From contig CAZSGN010000073.1 of NCBI GenBank assembly GCA_964606415.1, positions 1 through 12,104 on the forward strand: a DNA stretch of 12,104 bases. The letters are read 5' to 3'. Shown in pieces: positions 1 to 6,961 of this stretch. The notes under the pieces were generated by a model that did not search any database, was not told the origin of the DNA, and worked only from the letters and a program-made list of their open reading frames with translations. Each line of letters opens with the position of its first letter. Position 1 is the first letter of the stretch. This DNA is from CAZSGN01 sp964606415 (GTDB lineage Bacteria > Bacteroidota > Bacteroidia > Bacteroidales > JBBRXJ01). Made by a program: the position numbers and the translations under genes.

Positions 1-337
1 ATACCGTTAGCAATTTACAATTTTTTTGCTCGGTTTTAATTGGGGCTAATATAATTGCAAATATTTTTATTTGAATGCAATCGGGGTAAGACCCTTTAAC
101 TAATGACTGAACGGAATAATCACTTCATTTGGGTTATGTTTAGTTTTTTACCGGATGGGCAGTGGTGATTCCCATTTTCAAAAAAAACCGATGCCCGGCT
201 AACAGATTCCGGTATTTTGTTGGTTAACTTGTCTTTCGATTATTGTTGCGGTGTATTTCACCATTTTTTGGTTAGGGGCAAGTCATGAGCGATTGAAGCC
301 TGATAGGTTGATTATCAGGAAAAAGAGGGTGTAATAT
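1..337. other. Intergenic region, no convincing gene
   Basis: This stretch lies downstream of the leftward metzincin-like gene and reaches the window edge. No reading frame in it resembles a protein I recognise. It contains a 7-bp hairpin near the gene end (299-319), an AT-rich imperfect hairpin around 55-80, and a T-rich upper strand. A rightward frame from 103 to 288 is open except for a TGA at 166-168, which I treat as chance. No TAnnTTTG promoter box was found on either strand. Confidence 0.5.
299..319 (-). terminator. Weak hairpin downstream of the metzincin-like gene
   Basis: Arms CCTGATA (299-305) and TATCAGG (313-319) pair perfectly over 7 bp with a 7-nt loop, 18 nt past the stop codon of the leftward gene. 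No T-tract follows on the minus strand, so it is not a canonical intrinsic terminator. It may be a transcript-end structure or chance. Confidence 0.25.
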
Positions 338-1225
338 TTAAAATTGGATTGAAAATCCATCGTTTAAGAGGGGTTTGTATTGTTTTTTAAGGTCTTTTTG
401 CCAGCCAATTAAATATTTGGTCACGGGGCTTATTGATAATCCTCCAAGACCTTTCCCATAAGGATCTTTCATGATGCTTTTAGGACTTAATTGGTTTGCC
501 AGCTCAATTCGTTTTTTATTACGTCTGTATGGCGATTCGGCCAAATCACATGCACCGTATAAATGGAGTACATTATGAGCTATTTCTGAAGGGTATTTAT
601 AACTGACCAAGGCGAATTCAACATCTTCTGTGGTTAAGGTATTAAGGGCGATTGAAATGTCTTCTTTAAAATAATTATTTAACATAAACAAAAGGGCGAC
701 ACTTTCAACATCATGCCTGTCTCTTAAATATGCAATTAATCGTTCTTTATTTCGTGGTTGTTCAATAACGGGCACCCCATCTTTTTCAATAGCAGGGAGA
801 GAGGACCCGGCTTCGCGGGCCACTTTATCGGCCCAATCATTTATGTTTTTTATGCCTTTTTCAAAATTAGGTGTGCGGATGGATTCTTGAACAGATTTTT
901 CTGGTAATCTTTTTCTTATGGTCGTGAATTCTTCTCCGATATGGTAGTCTGTTTGGATATTCAGCGTGATATCATTTTCTTGCGCTTTTTTTTCTATCCA
1001 TTGTACAGCTATCTTCATTGAATCAAGGGTTGATTGAATATCAAATTCGGTCCATGGAGATGTCTCCCGGCTGTCAACAAAAATAACATAAAGCAAGGCT
1101 TTTCCTTTTAGGTTCTTACACACGTTTTTTACTCGTCCTTCTTCAAAGTTAATACTATGAAACGAGAATGAACTTGAGAAGAAAAGGATGATGATCAACA
1201 AGTTTATTTTAAAGAAATATTTCAT
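338..1225 (-). CDS. Exported metzincin-like protein with altered catalytic Glu
   Basis: The 295-residue protein begins with a short basic stretch and a hydrophobic signal peptide (about 1-21), so it is probably exported. Residues 217-227 read HNVLHLYGACD, which fits the metzincin zinc-site pattern HExxHxxGxxH/D with His217, His221 and Asp227 as would-be ligands. The catalytic Glu position (218) is Asn, encoded by AAT. About 25 residues later SIM (250-252) fits a Met-turn, and a conserved-looking ISPVTKYLIGW tail follows (265-275). Zn binding may be kept while classical peptidase chemistry is probably lost. My impression that related Bacteroidota proteins carry AHExLHLFGAxDL at this position is unverified memory. 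The gene stands alone, 124 bp after nth, with a possible promoter box at 1249-1256. The fold call is moderate; substrate and role are unknown. Confidence 0.6.
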   Translation of the reverse strand: MKYFFKINLLIIILFFSSSFSFHSINFEEGRVKNVCKNLKGKALLYVIFVDSRETSPWTEFDIQSTLDSMKIAVQWIEKKAQENDITLNIQTDYHIGEEFTTIRKRLPEKSVQESIRTPNFEKGIKNINDWADKVAREAGSSLPAIEKDGVPVIEQPRNKERLIAYLRDRHDVESVALLFMLNNYFKEDISIALNTLTTEDVEFALVSYKYPSEIAHNVLHLYGACDLAESPYRRNKKRIELANQLSPKSIMKDPYGKGLGGLSISPVTKYLIGWQKDLKKQYKPLLNDGFSIQF

Positions 1226-1248
1226 AAAAAATGAATCTTATGTTAATT

Positions 1249-1256
1249 CAAAAATA
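1249..1256 (-). promoter_or_regulatory. Candidate -7 box (TATTTTTG) for the metzincin-like gene
   Basis: The minus strand reads TATTTTTG, a full match to the Bacteroidota -7 consensus TAnnTTTG, ending 23 nt before the ATG at 1225. No TTTG is visible at the expected -33 distance. The region is AT-rich, so chance is a real alternative. Confidence 0.3.
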
Positions 1257-1349
1257 ATATTTTCTTTTAATTTATGATATATTAAACGTTGTTGTTCTTG
1301 TTGATATAAGCGATTGTTTTTTAATTGCTTCATTATAAGCTATTTTAAG

Positions 1350-2000
1350 TTATTTCGATTGTTTGTTTTGGGTTTTAAAGTAAAGACAGCATTTTTGAAG
1401 TCCGCATTCTTCACATTTTGGGTTTCGGGATTTGCACACATATCGCCCGTGGAGTATCAGCCAGTGATGGGCTACAGGAATGACTTCATCAGGAAAAAAA
1501 CGGGTTAATTGTTTTTCGGCTTCAAGTGTGGTTTTGGCATTGGTTATAAGGCCTATTCTTTTTGAAACTCTGAATACATGGGTGTCAACAGGAAAGTTTG
1601 GATGGTTATAAAGAACGACGGAAAGAACATTGGCTGTTTTTCTTCCAATACCTGGTAGTTTCTCCAATTCTTTACCTGAGTCCGGTAAAACACCATTGTA
1701 ATTTTTTATTACCATGCGAGCCATTGCTAAAAGATGTTTGCTTTTATTATTGGGATAAGAGCAGGATTTAATGTATTGATATATTTCTTCTTCCTTTCCC
1801 ATGGAGAGGGTCTTGATGTCCGGGTACCTTTTGAATAAGGCCGGTGTGATTTGGTTGACCCGTTTGTCTGTGCATTGTGCAGAGAGCATAACGGCGATAG
1901 CCAGTTCGTATGGATTACGGTAATGCAGCTCTGTTGAGGCATTAGGGTTATGCTGACTGAAATAATCAATAACTTGTTGGTATCTTTCTTTTTTGTTCAT
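1350..2000 (-). CDS. nth: Endonuclease III (DNA glycosylase/AP lyase)
   Basis: The 216-residue protein is the bifunctional base-excision-repair glycosylase that removes oxidised pyrimidines and nicks abasic sites. The helix-hairpin-helix LPGIGRKTANV spans 115-125 and carries the catalytic Lys121. VDTHVFRVSKR follows with catalytic Asp139. The C-terminus holds a complete [4Fe-4S] ligand set, Cys189-x6-Cys196-x2-Cys199-x5-Cys205, plus an extra Cys204. Length matches the family (E. coli Nth has 211 residues). The start MNKKERYQQV gives the usual N-terminal helix. It lies 60 bp downstream of xerD on the same strand and is probably the last gene of that run; no clear terminator follows. Nothing looks degraded. 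Confidence 0.96.
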   Translation of the reverse strand: MNKKERYQQVIDYFSQHNPNASTELHYRNPYELAIAVMLSAQCTDKRVNQITPALFKRYPDIKTLSMGKEEEIYQYIKSCSYPNNKSKHLLAMARMVIKNYNGVLPDSGKELEKLPGIGRKTANVLSVVLYNHPNFPVDTHVFRVSKRIGLITNAKTTLEAEKQLTRFFPDEVIPVAHHWLILHGRYVCKSRNPKCEECGLQKCCLYFKTQNKQSK

Positions 2001-2060
2001 TGATGAGCGTTACTTGTTGATCGTATTGTCTAATATTATCATTTATGATGGGGCCGGATA

Positions 2061-2975
2061 TCATTGATTTGATCTTGGGTGAAACTGGATCAGGTTCTCT
2101 TTTAAAAATTGACGATCCAGGTGTGTATATAGTTCTGTGGTAAGTATGCTTTCGTGTCCCAGCATCTCCTGTACTGCCCTTAGGTCTGCTCCTGCCTCGA
2201 TCAGATGGGTGGCAAAGGAATGTCTGAATGTATGCGGACTTACTTTTTTTTTAATGCCGGCTTGTTTAACTAAATTTTTAATGATTGTGAAAATCATGAC
2301 TCTTGTCATTTGCCGGCCATGCCTGTTCAGGAAGAGAATGTCCTGGTGCCCGGGTTTGATCTGCAAGTGCTGGCGTGTTTGCTTCATATAATAAGTAATT
2401 TCTTTAAGTGCTTTTGAACTGACAGGTATTAATCTTTCTTTATTCCCTTTGCCTTTTATAATCCGGACAAAGCCTTCATCAAAATGAATGTCCGAGCGTT
2501 TAAGGTTTGTAAGTTCTGAAACCCTTAAGCCGCAACTATAAAGGGTTTCGATAATGGCTTTATTACGGTGTCCTTCAGGTTTACTTAGGTCAATGGTTTG
2601 TATTATTGTATCTATTTCCTGTATGCTTAATACTTCTGGTAATTTTCGGCCTGTTCTTGGGGCATCTATTAATGAGGTAGGATCTTCATCAATGATGTCT
2701 TCAAGAAGTAAATATCTGTAAAATGCTTTAATGCCTGAAATTATTCTTACCTGAGATCTGGCGCCTATGTTTGTTTCGTTTAGCCAGCGAAGAAATTCAT
2801 GGAGGTTTTCAGGGGTGATGTTTTGTGGGGAGGTTGAAGGAGTGATGGTTTCTATAAATTGGGATAGTAACTTAATATCATGCAAGTATGCATCTATGGA
2901 GTTATTGGACAAGGATTTCTCCAATGTAAGGTAATGCTTGAAATCTGTGATAAAATCATCCCATCCCCGCTTCAT
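2061..2975 (-). CDS. xerD: Site-specific tyrosine recombinase XerD
   Basis: The 304-residue protein is a Xer-type tyrosine recombinase that resolves chromosome dimers at dif, normally with XerC and FtsK. The N-terminal SAM-like core-binding domain covers about 5-92 (YLTLEKSLSNNSIDAYLHDI). The catalytic domain has the complete set Arg151 (SCGLRVSEL), Lys176 (KGKGNKER), His248 and Arg251 (HTFRHSFATH), His274 (MLGHESILTT) and nucleophile Tyr283 (YTHLD). Length, continuous motifs and the absence of neighbouring cargo or attachment sites favour a housekeeping XerD over an integron or transposon integrase. XerC versus XerD is assigned by overall resemblance. It follows the LysM lipoprotein by 23 bp and precedes nth, so co-transcription is likely. 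Confidence 0.92.
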   Translation of the reverse strand: MKRGWDDFITDFKHYLTLEKSLSNNSIDAYLHDIKLLSQFIETITPSTSPQNITPENLHEFLRWLNETNIGARSQVRIISGIKAFYRYLLLEDIIDEDPTSLIDAPRTGRKLPEVLSIQEIDTIIQTIDLSKPEGHRNKAIIETLYSCGLRVSELTNLKRSDIHFDEGFVRIIKGKGNKERLIPVSSKALKEITYYMKQTRQHLQIKPGHQDILFLNRHGRQMTRVMIFTIIKNLVKQAGIKKKVSPHTFRHSFATHLIEAGADLRAVQEMLGHESILTTELYTHLDRQFLKENLIQFHPRSNQ

Positions 2976-2998
2976 GTTTATATTTTTATAGCGTAGTG

Positions 2999-4081
2999 CT
3001 AAGGTGTAAATTCGTAATTGCTTTGAAGTTCTTTATCATCTTTATCCAGGGGTTGATCCCGTTTTTTTCTCAGCCAGATCCGTATGCCTGGTTTAATTGA
3101 GGTGCCTTCCTCTATTCTGTTCATGCGATAAAGATGCTTCAATTTGATGCCGTATTTTTGAGCAATGGTGTACATGGTTTCTCCTTGTTTTACTTTATGG
3201 TATTCCTGTCCTTTTTCTGCCCGTCTTTTTTTGGGTTGGATATAAATTTTTTGTCCTTTAGTTATTGAAGCATCCCGGGGAAGGTCGTTGTACTTATATA
3301 CTTCCCAGGGCATCATTTCCATTTCTTTGGCAATTTTTTTATAAGTATCGTCTTCGCTTGCAATGATGTAGCGAACCCCATTGTTCTTATATACTTCTCT
3401 TTCTATTCCAAATTCCCAATTATCTCCTGGCACATGTACTTGTTGCTGCTTTTTTTCTTTATCTTCGATATTGATATTTGAAGGAATTTTTCCTTTGTCG
3501 AATTTGTGTAATTTGTATGTCTCGATCAGGTCAATGAGCCTGTACGCGTATTTAGGGTCTGTTGCGTACCCTGCTTTCTTAAGCCCTTTAGCCCAGGATT
3601 TGTAATCAGTTTTTTGATAATTAAAGAGAAATCTATAGCGAGGGGCAACACTGATAAAATCCGAGTGATCTTTAAATGACTGATAAACATCTTTATATTT
3701 ACGAAAGCATTCATTACGTTTGTCATCATCATGATAAACTTTAGCTCCCTTCCACCCATGGCATTTTATTCCAAAATGATTATTTGATTTTCTTGCAAGT
3801 GTGCTATTGCCATAGCCAGATTCAAGCATTCCTTGTGCCAGCGTAATGCTTGCAGGAATACCTGATCGATCCATTTCCTTTATAGCCAGTTCTTTATATT
3901 TCGATATATAATCGGTCCCCGATAAGTTGGTTTTAATACTTTGTGATTTCCGGCTTGATCCACAGGAAGAGAAAAACATCGTTGTCAGGATGAGTATTGA
4001 AATAATCCATGATATGTTTTTTGTTACACTGGATGAGGTTTTTTGTATGGTCGTTTTTTGTAAGACGAGTTGGTATGCCAT
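2999..4081 (-). CDS. Glucosaminidase-LysM peptidoglycan hydrolase lipoprotein
   Basis: Read from the ATG at 4081 the protein has 360 residues. A basic/polar N-terminus is followed by a hydrophobic segment and the lipobox-like FSSCGSS, giving lipidated Cys40. The next residues (GSSRKSQ) lack an acidic export signal, so a periplasm-facing lipoprotein is more likely. A glucosaminidase domain covers about 60-195, with catalytic Glu87 in MLESGYGNS and NNHFGIKC downstream. Two LysM repeats (about 237-284 and 294-338) should bind peptidoglycan. The family cleaves N-acetylglucosaminyl bonds during wall turnover. An upstream in-frame ATG at 4360 would bury the signal peptide inside a long extension overlapping the cyclase gene, so I rejected it. 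The gene begins 49 bp after the cyclase stop with no T-tract terminator between, suggesting one transcript. Confidence 0.88.
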   Translation of the reverse strand: MAYQLVLQKTTIQKTSSSVTKNISWIISILILTTMFFSSCGSSRKSQSIKTNLSGTDYISKYKELAIKEMDRSGIPASITLAQGMLESGYGNSTLARKSNNHFGIKCHGWKGAKVYHDDDKRNECFRKYKDVYQSFKDHSDFISVAPRYRFLFNYQKTDYKSWAKGLKKAGYATDPKYAYRLIDLIETYKLHKFDKGKIPSNINIEDKEKKQQQVHVPGDNWEFGIEREVYKNNGVRYIIASEDDTYKKIAKEMEMMPWEVYKYNDLPRDASITKGQKIYIQPKKRRAEKGQEYHKVKQGETMYTIAQKYGIKLKHLYRMNRIEEGTSIKPGIRIWLRKKRDQPLDKDDKELQSNYEFTP

Positions 4082-4101
4082 TAATGAAAATGCTTTTATT
4101 G

Positions 4102-4118
4102 ACTTGTGGTAAACAAGT
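4102..4118. repeat. Small hairpin between cyclase stop and lipoprotein start
   Basis: ACTTGT (4102-4107) and ACAAGT (4113-4118) form a 6-bp stem with a 5-nt loop in the 49-bp gap. On the minus strand it is preceded, not followed, by a T-run, so it does not look like a terminator for the leftward transcript. It may affect processing or translation, or be chance. Confidence 0.25.
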
Positions 4119-4130
4119 AAAAAAAGTGTA

Positions 4131-5720
4131 TTAATAACTTGAAAGAATTTTTTTGAATTTTTCATTGGGGAAAATACCGTTTTTATCTTTGCTATATTGT
4201 GGCAACAACCTGTTAACATAATACATCTCCATTTCACCTTTGTATTTAACGTTGATTTTTCCTCGATAAGTACAATCAAAGAATGATTTAATATGCTCAT
4301 AAGTAACCCCTGATATATTAACTTTACCGACTTCGCTTGATACTTCCATGCGGCTGGCAATGTTTACGCAGTCTCCCCATATGTCATAAGCAAATTTTTT
4401 CTTGCCGATAACTCCGGCAATGACTTCCCCGGAATGTATGCCAAGGCGAAGTTCCCATGGTGGGTCACCATTCTTTTTTTGTTTGTCCAGTTTTTCCCGG
4501 ACAAAATCTTGTATTTCCAGTCCTGCCAACACCAGGTCAATAGGGTTGCTTCTGTTTCTAAGCGGGAGTCCACCGGCACACATGTAAGAATCACCAATGG
4601 TTTTAATTTTTTCAATATAATGATTATTGGTGATTTCGTCAAATTTTTCGAAATAGTCACTTAATTGGCGAATTAATTGCTGGACATTCAATGTTTCCGA
4701 AAGCTTGGTGAACCCTTTAAAGTCAGTAAACATGACAGTCACAAGCTTAAATGTCCGGAGATTCGAATATCCTTTTGTCATCAATTGTCTGGCAACGGGA
4801 TAGGGTAGAATGTTCAATAATAATTCTTCGGATTTTTTTTGTTCTTTTTCCAGCTCTCCACGCTGTTTCTCCAGTATTTCGTTTGTGGTTTCAAGGTGCC
4901 GGGTAAATTTAAGAAGGTACTTATTTTGGTCTTCAAGTTTGTTTTCTGTTTCTTTTAATTTGGTAACATCTGATTCAATGGCAATTATATTGGTGATTTC
5001 TCCTGTGACATCATCGAATACAGGTGTCAATGTCGTATGGATCCACTTCTCTTTTCCGCTGGGGGTAGTCCACTTATTTTCATAAACAACATTTTCTTTG
5101 TCGTTGACAGATTGATTTAGGGCTTTTTTAAAGTTTTGGTTCACTTCCGGGTTAAATAATGTATCTTCAAATTGTTTCTTGAATTCTTTAAATGATGATT
5201 CATACATTTTAGTAAACCCTTCGTTTACCCATTCAATTCTTCCAACAGGAGATATGATTGCTACCGCATTTGAGCTTTTGCTGGCGATGTTTGATATTTG
5301 CTCAATATGTTTGGCTTGAACCAGAAATTTCTGAAAATAGTTGTTTTTGGAGACCAGGGCTTTAACGCGAAGAATAAATTCTTCTTTGTTAATTGGTTCA
5401 TAGATAACATCGAAAATACCCATTTCAAAGGCTCGTTCAATAGGTTGAGATTGAACAGATTCGGCAATCAGCAAAATAGGAGTGTTCCTTGTTTGCCCCA
5501 GAGATTTCAGGGATTGAATGATTTCAATGGAAGAGAATGCTTTTTCCTGCAAATGAAGAATCATCAGGCCTGGGTTGAATGATGATATTTTATCAAATAA
5601 CTCCTCTTCATAGATGACCGTATCTATGGTGTATTCCTCATCTGTATTTTCTTTCAGGATTGTAGAAAGGTTGTTCAATGAATCAGGATTGTTATCTGCG
5701 ATCAGTATTTTATACCCCAT
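4131..5720 (-). CDS. Soluble class III adenylate cyclase, degenerate receiver + PAS
   Basis: The 529-residue protein has no membrane segment. Residues 1-125 form a receiver-like domain (ILIADNNPD), but the phospho-acceptor Asp is His56 (LMILHLQ), the usual Lys is Glu108 (YEPI) and the Thr/Ser position appears to be Ala. A PAS domain covers about 140-255, followed by a signalling helix/coiled coil (about 255-305) ending in the LLLNILP motif. The class III cyclase domain (about 325-505) has both metal Asps, Asp333 (FTDFKGF) and Asp377 (KTIGD), transition-state Asn453 and Arg457 (NIASRM), and the adenine-selecting pair Lys373 and Asp446 (YDIWGD). ATP to cAMP is therefore more likely than GTP to cGMP. 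Activation is inferred to be by PAS ligand or dimer rearrangement rather than phosphorylation. A repeat-rich 198-bp intergenic region precedes it. Confidence 0.9.
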   Translation of the reverse strand: MGYKILIADNNPDSLNNLSTILKENTDEEYTIDTVIYEEELFDKISSFNPGLMILHLQEKAFSSIEIIQSLKSLGQTRNTPILLIAESVQSQPIERAFEMGIFDVIYEPINKEEFILRVKALVSKNNYFQKFLVQAKHIEQISNIASKSSNAVAIISPVGRIEWVNEGFTKMYESSFKEFKKQFEDTLFNPEVNQNFKKALNQSVNDKENVVYENKWTTPSGKEKWIHTTLTPVFDDVTGEITNIIAIESDVTKLKETENKLEDQNKYLLKFTRHLETTNEILEKQRGELEKEQKKSEELLLNILPYPVARQLMTKGYSNLRTFKLVTVMFTDFKGFTKLSETLNVQQLIRQLSDYFEKFDEITNNHYIEKIKTIGDSYMCAGGLPLRNRSNPIDLVLAGLEIQDFVREKLDKQKKNGDPPWELRLGIHSGEVIAGVIGKKKFAYDIWGDCVNIASRMEVSSEVGKVNISGVTYEHIKSFFDCTYRGKINVKYKGEMEMYYVNRLLPQYSKDKNGIFPNEKFKKILSSY

Positions 5721-5760
5721 AATATGCGATAATACGGCTTTAACTATTTAGTGTCTCTCC

Positions 5761-5859
5761 ATAATGTCCAATAATGTCGTTTTTAAAAGCAGTTGGCCCC
5801 GGTAAAAATGCAGTAATCATTGCTTCTTATAAGTGTTGTGATAACAATATGGACATTAT
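5761..5859. repeat. Threefold ATAATGTC repeat upstream of the cyclase gene
   Basis: ATAATGTCC (5761-5769) and ATAATGTCG (5771-5779) are direct copies spaced exactly 10 bp, about one helical turn. A third, inverted copy GGACATTAT lies at 5851-5859, and the flanking base extends that inverted pair to 10 bp. They sit 41-139 bp upstream of the cyclase ATG at 5720. The arrangement resembles an operator with tandem sites and a distal inverted site, but no regulator is known. No convincing TAnnTTTG box was found in this gap. Confidence 0.4.
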
Positions 5860-5867
5860 TCTTGCAC

Positions 5868-5901
5868 GCTAATAAAATTAAGAAATATTAATAAAATTAG
5901 C
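5868..5901. repeat. AT-rich symmetric hairpin after the pyrE-SRPBCC unit
   Basis: GCTAAT (5868-5873) pairs with ATTAGC (5896-5901) and, inside a symmetric AAA/AAA internal loop, ATTAA (5877-5881) pairs with TTAAT (5888-5892). The same bases also form a direct 11-bp repeat TAATAAAATTA (5870-5880, 5889-5899). It lies 18 nt past the SRPBCC stop on the minus strand and may mark the transcript end, although no T-tract follows. Confidence 0.3.
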
Positions 5902-5918
5902 CTGAATTTACAACTATT

Positions 5919-6326
5919 TTATTCAAAGTTGAATGATTCCAGTTTCTCTATCATGGTGTTAAGCAATTGCTTAAGTGGCTTATTGGCCATCATTTGGAGC
6001 ATTGGTTTTAATTTTGTTTCCATGGTTAATTTTATCCTGCTATCTTCTGCACCAACCTCTTTTATTTGCGCCCAGAAATGGATCAGTGATCCGTCACTGG
6101 CATTCCCGGATATCTTGATTAGATCATTGGGGCGTTTTTCTGCTATTTCGAGTTTTACTTCTCCCAGTGCCGGGATTTTGAAATGAATATTGGAATCGTC
6201 TATATGATTCATTTGTACTTTATCACCGGGCAATAGTGTTTCAAAATTCCTGAAATCAGCCATGAATTCATAGATAGTACTTGCTTTTTTTGGGATTTTC
6301 CCGATTTTACTTTCCAGTTTACTCAT
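5919..6326 (-). CDS. SRPBCC-fold (START/polyketide cyclase-like) protein
   Basis: The 135-residue protein has the sequence layout of the SRPBCC helix-grip fold: an N-terminal strand (SKIGKIPKKASTIYEFMADFRNFETLLP), a central run of beta strands, and a long C-terminal helix (about 112-133, MLQMMANKPLKQLLNTMIEKLES) that would close the hydrophobic pocket. The early YEFMADFRNFETLLP segment resembles the helix after strand 1 in polyketide cyclase/dehydrase and lipid-transport-like proteins. No catalytic residues can be assigned, so ligand and reaction are unknown. It starts 2 bp after the pyrE stop, so the two are almost certainly co-transcribed. No signal peptide is seen, hence cytosolic. The fold assignment is fairly secure; a link to pyrimidine metabolism is inferred from position only. 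Confidence 0.75.
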   Translation of the reverse strand: MSKLESKIGKIPKKASTIYEFMADFRNFETLLPGDKVQMNHIDDSNIHFKIPALGEVKLEIAEKRPNDLIKISGNASDGSLIHFWAQIKEVGAEDSRIKLTMETKLKPMLQMMANKPLKQLLNTMIEKLESFNFE

Positions 6327-6328
6327 AA

Positions 6329-6961
6329 TTATTTACCCCAGTTTTCAGGATCACTTCTCCATTCTTCTAATAATTTCTTTTGACTTGCATTCATATATCC
6401 GGATTTTATTCCTTCATTGATCACCGTGTGATAGTTGGTCAATGTGTTTAGCCGGCATTGCATTCTTTTAAAGTTATTATCAGCAATATCAAATCCATAT
6501 GAGAATATGGCAATCATTCCGAGTACTTCGGCACCAGCATCCCTGAGTGCTTTTACTGCTTTAAGACTGCTCCCTCCGGTCGAAACCAGGTCTTCGAGAA
6601 CAACAACACGGGCTCCTTCTTTGAGTTCACCCTCGATAAGGTTTTCCATTCCGTGTTGTTTTGCAGAGGAACGAATATAAACAAATGGCTTGTCCATTTC
6701 ATCGGCAACCATTGCTCCATGTGCAATAGCGCCTGTTGCTACACCGGCAATGGTGTTCGCGTTAGGGTAAAGGCTTTCAACCTTATCAATAAATGCGTGT
6801 TTAATTTCTTTTCTTACTGATGGGTAAGATAAGGTTTTCCGGTTATCGCAATAGATAGGAGATAAAATTCCTGATGCCCATTTAAATGGATTTGCAGGAT
6901 CTAATTTTATTGCTTTAATTTGTAGTAATAGTTGACTAATATTTATATCTGTTTTTTCCAT
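6329..6961 (-). CDS. pyrE: Orotate phosphoribosyltransferase
   Basis: The 210-residue enzyme converts orotate and PRPP to orotidine 5'-monophosphate in de novo pyrimidine synthesis. Diagnostic segments are FKWASGILSPIYCDNR (26-41) near the orotate site, the flexible catalytic loop with Lys101 and HG at 103-104 (SSAKQHGMENLIEG), and the PRPP-binding motif VVVLEDLVSTGGSS (119-132) with the Glu123-Asp124 pair. Length matches bacterial PyrE. The ATG at 6961 is the only plausible start: the frame meets a stop at 6983-6985 upstream and the next Met is far inside the fold. This ATG overlaps the ATG of the divergent Nudix gene. A box TACATTTG lies only 4 nt upstream, hinting at a leaderless mRNA. SRPBCC follows after 2 bp. 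Confidence 0.96.
   Translation of the reverse strand: MEKTDINISQLLLQIKAIKLDPANPFKWASGILSPIYCDNRKTLSYPSVRKEIKHAFIDKVESLYPNANTIAGVATGAIAHGAMVADEMDKPFVYIRSSAKQHGMENLIEGELKEGARVVVLEDLVSTGGSSLKAVKALRDAGAEVLGMIAIFSYGFDIADNNFKRMQCRLNTLTNYHTVINEGIKSGYMNASQKKLLEEWRSDPENWGK
6944..6951 (+). promoter_or_regulatory. Candidate -7 box (TATATCTG) for the Nudix gene, inside pyrE
   Basis: TATATCTG matches TAnnTTTG at all but one fixed base and is preceded by TTTG at 6919-6922 with a 21-nt spacer. Both elements lie in the 5' coding part of pyrE. Transcription would begin close to 6956-6958, giving a leaderless mRNA for the ATG at 6960 or a leader of about 12 nt for the ATG at 6969. Confidence 0.3.

Noticed and set aside
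237..247. 11-nt match (CGATTATTGTT) shared with 11971-11981 as an end repeat of the window
   Set aside because: Matches of this length are expected by chance several times in 12 kb, and the flanks do not align.
103..288. Rightward frame with a single TGA at 166-168, as a possible pseudogene
   Set aside because: About 60 codons with one stop is within chance for this composition, and the translation resembles nothing I recognise.
1308..1330. Hairpin AAGCGATT/AATTGCTT after nth as a terminator
   Set aside because: It needs a G-U pair and has no T-tract on the minus strand.
4082..4360. N-terminal extension of the glucosaminidase lipoprotein to an ATG at 4360
   Set aside because: It overlaps the cyclase coding sequence by 230 bp and puts the lipoprotein signal 115 residues inside the protein; the ATG at 4081 gives a normal signal peptide.
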